Below, piece after piece: positions 56,408-60,000 of a stretch of DNA of 60,000 nucleotides. The stretch spans positions 1,097,501 through 1,157,500 of the forward strand of contig JACVTC010000046.1 of NCBI GenBank assembly GCA_016946835.1, given 5' to 3'. Below the pieces are notes generated by a model. It searched no databases, was not told the DNA's origin, and saw nothing but the letters and a program-made list of their open reading frames with translations. The position numbers and the translations under genes are program-made. Every line of letters begins with the position of its first letter. Position 1 is the stretch's first letter. Origin of the DNA: Neocallimastix lanati (nom. inval.) (Eukaryota; Neocallimastigomycota; Neocallimastigomycetes; Neocallimastigales; Neocallimastigaceae).

Positions 56408-57401
56408 TTTTAATTTTTTTGTTCTAAAATATGTTAATTATATTCATTAAAATATATTGTATATTGTAATAGTATTATAGTATAGTTCTTATTTTAAAAT
56501 ACAGAAAATTAAGTAATTTTTTTTTAATTAGAAAATAAAAATAAAAAAAATTTTTTTTTTTTTGACATTTTAGAATGACTTGTTCCCTATAATTAAAAGG
56601 GATCAGATTTCAATTACTTAAAATAAAAAAAATTTTTTTTATTTTAATATAAATTATTATTTTTTAACCTTTTTTTTTTTATAATATTTTTACTCTGTTT
56701 CATTTTAATCTTTTCCACGGATTATTAGTAGTAGGGAATATTTTCATTGGCTTAAAATTATTAAATAATAACAAATAAAATAAAATAAAATAAAACAAAA
56801 AGGTTAATTAATAATTATTTTTTATTTCTAAGAGATGGTCCATTCTTAATTTTTTTTTTTTTAACGAGATTAATAATTATTTGTAATTTATACCGTAAAA
56901 TAACGAAAGAAATACTACAATTTTGCAGATACTTCTTTATTTAATTAATGTATAAAATACAGATGGATGCATCATTTATTGGATAATTTTTAGTTATAGA
57001 ATTTTTTTTTTTTTTAATTATTGGATATTTATTTATTTATAAAGTATTGAATATTTTATTTTCCATTTATTGGATATGACTTTTCAATTAATTGTTAATA
57101 TTGTTTAATAATAAAAAAAAAAAAGTAAAAAAAAAAAAAAAGGTTAATAAATATATTACGAATTATATATATTAATCATATTAGATTTAAATTATCTCAT
57201 TTTATATTATTGTATTGTATTGTATTGTACATATGTAGTAATGATTAAATGTATTGTACATTTATGTTCTATTTTATTTGTAATTGTATCATGTATTGAT
57301 CATAGTTTCTAATAATACTAATAAAATACTTTTTATATAAAAATAAAAATATTTAAATAAGAAATTAATTTAAACTTTTATAGTATTTATTTAGTGATTT
57401 T

Positions 57402-57442
<41 letters not shown>

Positions 57443-59051
57443 TATTAGTTTAAATGAAAAAAAGTCATATATTTTCAGATGATTCCTATTGTTTATATTA
57501 TATAAGAATAGAGTATTTTAATATTTAATATTAATTGTTAATTATTAATCTTTTTATTTATTTATTTTGATTTTTGTTTTTATTTTTTTTTATATATAAA
57601 AACATTAATTTATTTATTTACATAATTAATTATTTATTCATTTATTATTATTTATTTTATTTTATTTTATTTTATTTTTTTTTATTTCTCTTTTATTTGA
57701 AATTAAATTAATTAAGCCTTTATGAAAAATAATATATTTTAATATAATTATTGTACATATTAAATCAATTAATTTGAAATATAAATTAAAAATTATATAT
57801 TTAGAAATGATTTATATTTGATTATACCTTTTATAAATTTTTTTTTTTTTTGAAATTGGTGAGCTTAGTTAATAAATAAAATAAGTAAATAAAATAAATA
57901 AAATAAATAAATAAATAAGTAAATAAATAATAATCTTAAATGTATTAATTATAAAAATTTTTAATTAAAATATATGTCATTATATAATATTACATTATAT
58001 TATAAATATATAATTTAATTAAATTTATACATATAATAAAATATATATATGTATATATAATATATATTTTTCAAAGTAACAATTTTGTTACAAAGAAATT
58101 TGTTTAATTTATTTGTTTATTTTTATTTATTTTCATTTTTTTATTTTAATTTTAATTTTTTATGTATTCTTTTTTATGAATGTTTTTAAATTAAAATATT
58201 AAATAATTAGGTAATAAATGAGGATAATTAATTAATAAATTATATAACATATATTACATTATATTGAGAATAAATAATTATAGAGAATTAAAAATTTTTT
58301 TAATTCTTTTTTAATACTTATTATATTTATACATATATACTTTTTTTTTTATTTTACTCATCGATATTAAAAATAAAAAGTATATATTAATAATATAAAA
58401 ATAAATTAAAAAAAAACATTTTGTATAAATAGACTCAAAAATTTCTTTTTTTTTTTTTTTATTTTTTTTTTTTTACCTTTTTTATAATTTCATTTTTTTT
58501 TACTTTTCTTCATAAGCTATAATTTTTTTTTTACATTTAAATAATTCCAAAATATTTATGTTAAAATAGTTGAAAGTTTAAAATTAATATATACATAAGA
58601 AAAAAAAAAAATAAAATAAGCTAATTTTTAAAAAGAATATTAATTATTTCAATATTTAATAAAAAGTAAAAAAGAAAGTTTTATACCACATTTTTTATAA
58701 ATTTTAATTTTATATTAAAAATTATTCTTATGAAATAATATATTAATATAGAGAAAAATTAGGAGTTTTATTGCTTTTTATATTTTTATATTCCTATTTT
58801 TTATTTTTTTATACACCAATTATTGTTATAACTATCTAATAAAAGGAAAACATAAAAACCAAAAATTATTATTAGTAATTAGAGAAAAAGTAATAGATAA
58901 GAAAAAGGAAAAAACAATTTTTTTTCCTTTTAGAGTTTTTTATTAAGTAATATTATTTATATATTTAGTTATTACGTTATTATATTTATTATTCTTCTGC
59001 CTTAAAAGTTGAAAAAATTCAAAAAAAAAATATAAAAATAAAAATTAAAAA

Positions 59052-60000
59052 ATGACGGAGATTGCTAATAATATTGATTTTATTTATTGTGGTGATAATA
59101 AAGATATCTATGAAATGATGTATAATAATTATAAAAAGTCACTACAAGAAAAGAATCAAAAGATAGAATGGGGAATTGATAGTGGTTCATTGTCGGATAG
59201 AACCCTTACAATGGAAGATGCATTGGAATCTTCAAAATTAAGATGTTATAAAGTTATATCTAAGATTGGAGATGAAGATTTTTATAATTATAATTTCATT
59301 GATAAATATTATAGTGAGGATGCCGTTGAATCTAATAATAATTTTGAAGAATCTACTGATAAAGAAGACAATAATACTCATGAAAATACTCTTACTCGTA
59401 GTGCCACTACCGTAACAGTTTCAACGGATGGTCATGATGCTGATCAAAGTATTATTAGTATTCCTTGTGAAGAAGAAAAAAAGGATAAAAAGGATTTAAA
59501 GGCTTTAAAAGAAAATATAATAAGAAAAAATACATTAGAAAGAAAAAAAATAACTAAAAATAGTGATTCACTTATAAAAGCCGATGCAAAAGATATTGAT
59601 TTTTCTTTAATTAATGATGAGGATGATGAAGAAGAAGACTACAGTAATAATGACATTTTATTTATACCTAAAAACATTGAAAAGGATCTCAACATTAATT
59701 CAAAGGACGTAAGAAATTCATTGAAGAATCGTAAACATAAAAAATCAAAGAGTGACGGTACCTACATTGCCATGAAGAATAAGAATAATCTAATAAAAAA
59801 TGAAAAAAATCATCATTTTATAGAAAATCAAGATCAAGAAAGGAGGAAATTACATGATTCTGCTCCTCTACCTTCAAAAAATAGATTTGAACATAAAAAA
59901 AATAGGAATGGTGAGGAAGGTTCACAAAGAATTGAACGTTCACATTCTACTAAATGTCCATCTATACCACCAAGAAGTGAAAGTAAGGTTCACATGAAGG
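59052..60000 (+). CDS. 5' part of an unknown charged, largely disordered protein (cut by window end)
   Basis: Open from ATG 59052 to the window end, 316 codons without a stop. The N-terminus MTEIANNIDFIYCGDNKDIY and the next 85 residues look folded (IEWGIDSGSLSDRTLTMEDA, CYKVISKIGDEDFYNYNFID). From about residue 95 the sequence is Ser/Thr/Glu/Lys/Asn-rich, with an acidic run (NDEDDEEEDYSNN) near 200 and basic, Pro-containing text (CPSIPPRSESK) at the end, as in regulatory tails with SH3 or kinase sites. An A-rich leader precedes the ATG, as for the other genes here. No family was recognised; the defining domain may lie beyond the window. Confidence 0.8.
   Translation, partial: MTEIANNIDFIYCGDNKDIYEMMYNNYKKSLQEKNQKIEWGIDSGSLSDRTLTMEDALESSKLRCYKVISKIGDEDFYNYNFIDKYYSEDAVESNNNFEESTDKEDNNTHENTLTRSATTVTVSTDGHDADQSIISIPCEEEKKDKKDLKALKENIIRKNTLERKKITKNSDSLIKADAKDIDFSLINDEDDEEEDYSNNDILFIPKNIEKDLNINSKDVRNSLKNRKHKKSKSDGTYIAMKNKNNLIKNEKNHHFIENQDQERRKLHDSAPLPSKNRFEHKKNRNGEEGSQRIERSHSTKCPSIPPRSESKVHMK

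Larger units (their letters stand above)
45740..59051. other. 13.3-kb region of simple sequence without any supported gene
   Basis: Both strands lack protein-like frames beyond tiny ones. It contains A runs at 46480-46625, 46930-46954 and 47986-48003, (AAT)n at 48177-48222, the TTTATTA array at 48950-49440, the (AAATA)n/31-bp locus at 51178-51430, CT repeats near 52988-53004, (AAAT)n at 54233-54312 and a 41-base T run at 55754-55795. A local duplication (ctattaagggtttaatgcac at 46715 and a near copy at 46836) is about 120 bp apart. A 29-codon frame at 56118-56029 (minus; MADTNPIKISTYYGFMYYGK) has a normal start context but nothing else supports it. Confidence 0.6.

Overview
The window is a nuclear segment of a very AT-rich eukaryotic genome. 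It has long homopolymer runs, kilobase-scale microsatellites, Asn-rich coding (AAT repeats), introns of GTAAGA/GTATGT...AG type, and several classes of degraded transposable elements. Extreme AT content, Asn-rich proteins, a MULE/FLYWCH transposase relic and stand-alone genes of bacterial look (a peptidoglycan-binding-domain protein and a condensation-domain protein) together suggest an anaerobic gut fungus (Neocallimastigomycota). That assignment is inference from style, not from a marker gene.

Layout. 1-1232: relic of a non-LTR retrotransposon endonuclease (minus strand) running off the left edge. 3072-5403: a seven-exon ubiquitin-specific protease gene (minus strand) that no single long reading frame reveals; I assembled it from exon homology and splice sites. 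7140-8696 plus 14769-14965: a decayed second copy of that locus, keeping only exon 1 and the flanks. A full-length Ty1/copia retrotransposon (8697-14763) with nearly identical LTRs, 5-bp target duplications and a broken pol has landed inside it. 15188-15490: a short foldback element (MITE-like) with 9-bp target duplications. 15875-17140: a condensation-domain acyltransferase-like gene. 18100-18870: relic of a LINE 3' end. 19295-23715: a probable Mutator-like element with a dead FLYWCH/MULE transposase, terminal inverted repeats of the MITE type, 9-bp target duplications and a giant (AAATA)n array inside.

23716-28955 is AT-rich and empty. 28956-30929 is a well-preserved gene for a long coiled-coil protein built from 77-residue (11-heptad) repeats. 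33216-33808 and 40022-40781 are direct copies of an undescribed dispersed repeat. They bracket a divergent gene pair: a repeat protein with 64 consecutive Thr codons (34710-37286, minus) and a secreted protein with a peptidoglycan-binding domain (37685-38494, plus). 41380-42480 holds LINE and unidentified mobile-element relics, 42694-43622 a second larger MITE-family copy, and 43690-45120 short non-AT islands. From about 45.1 to 59.05 kb there is only simple sequence, including (TTA)n, a 7-bp TTTATTA array and a second locus of the (AAATA)n plus 31-bp repeat family. The right edge (59052 onward) opens a new plus-strand gene that is cut by the window end.

The genes do not form a pathway. The strongest story is genome architecture: a duplicated protease locus dated by a later copia insertion, a MULE/MITE family defined by a shared terminal motif, and a candidate Ty1-like +1 frameshift site between gag and pol.
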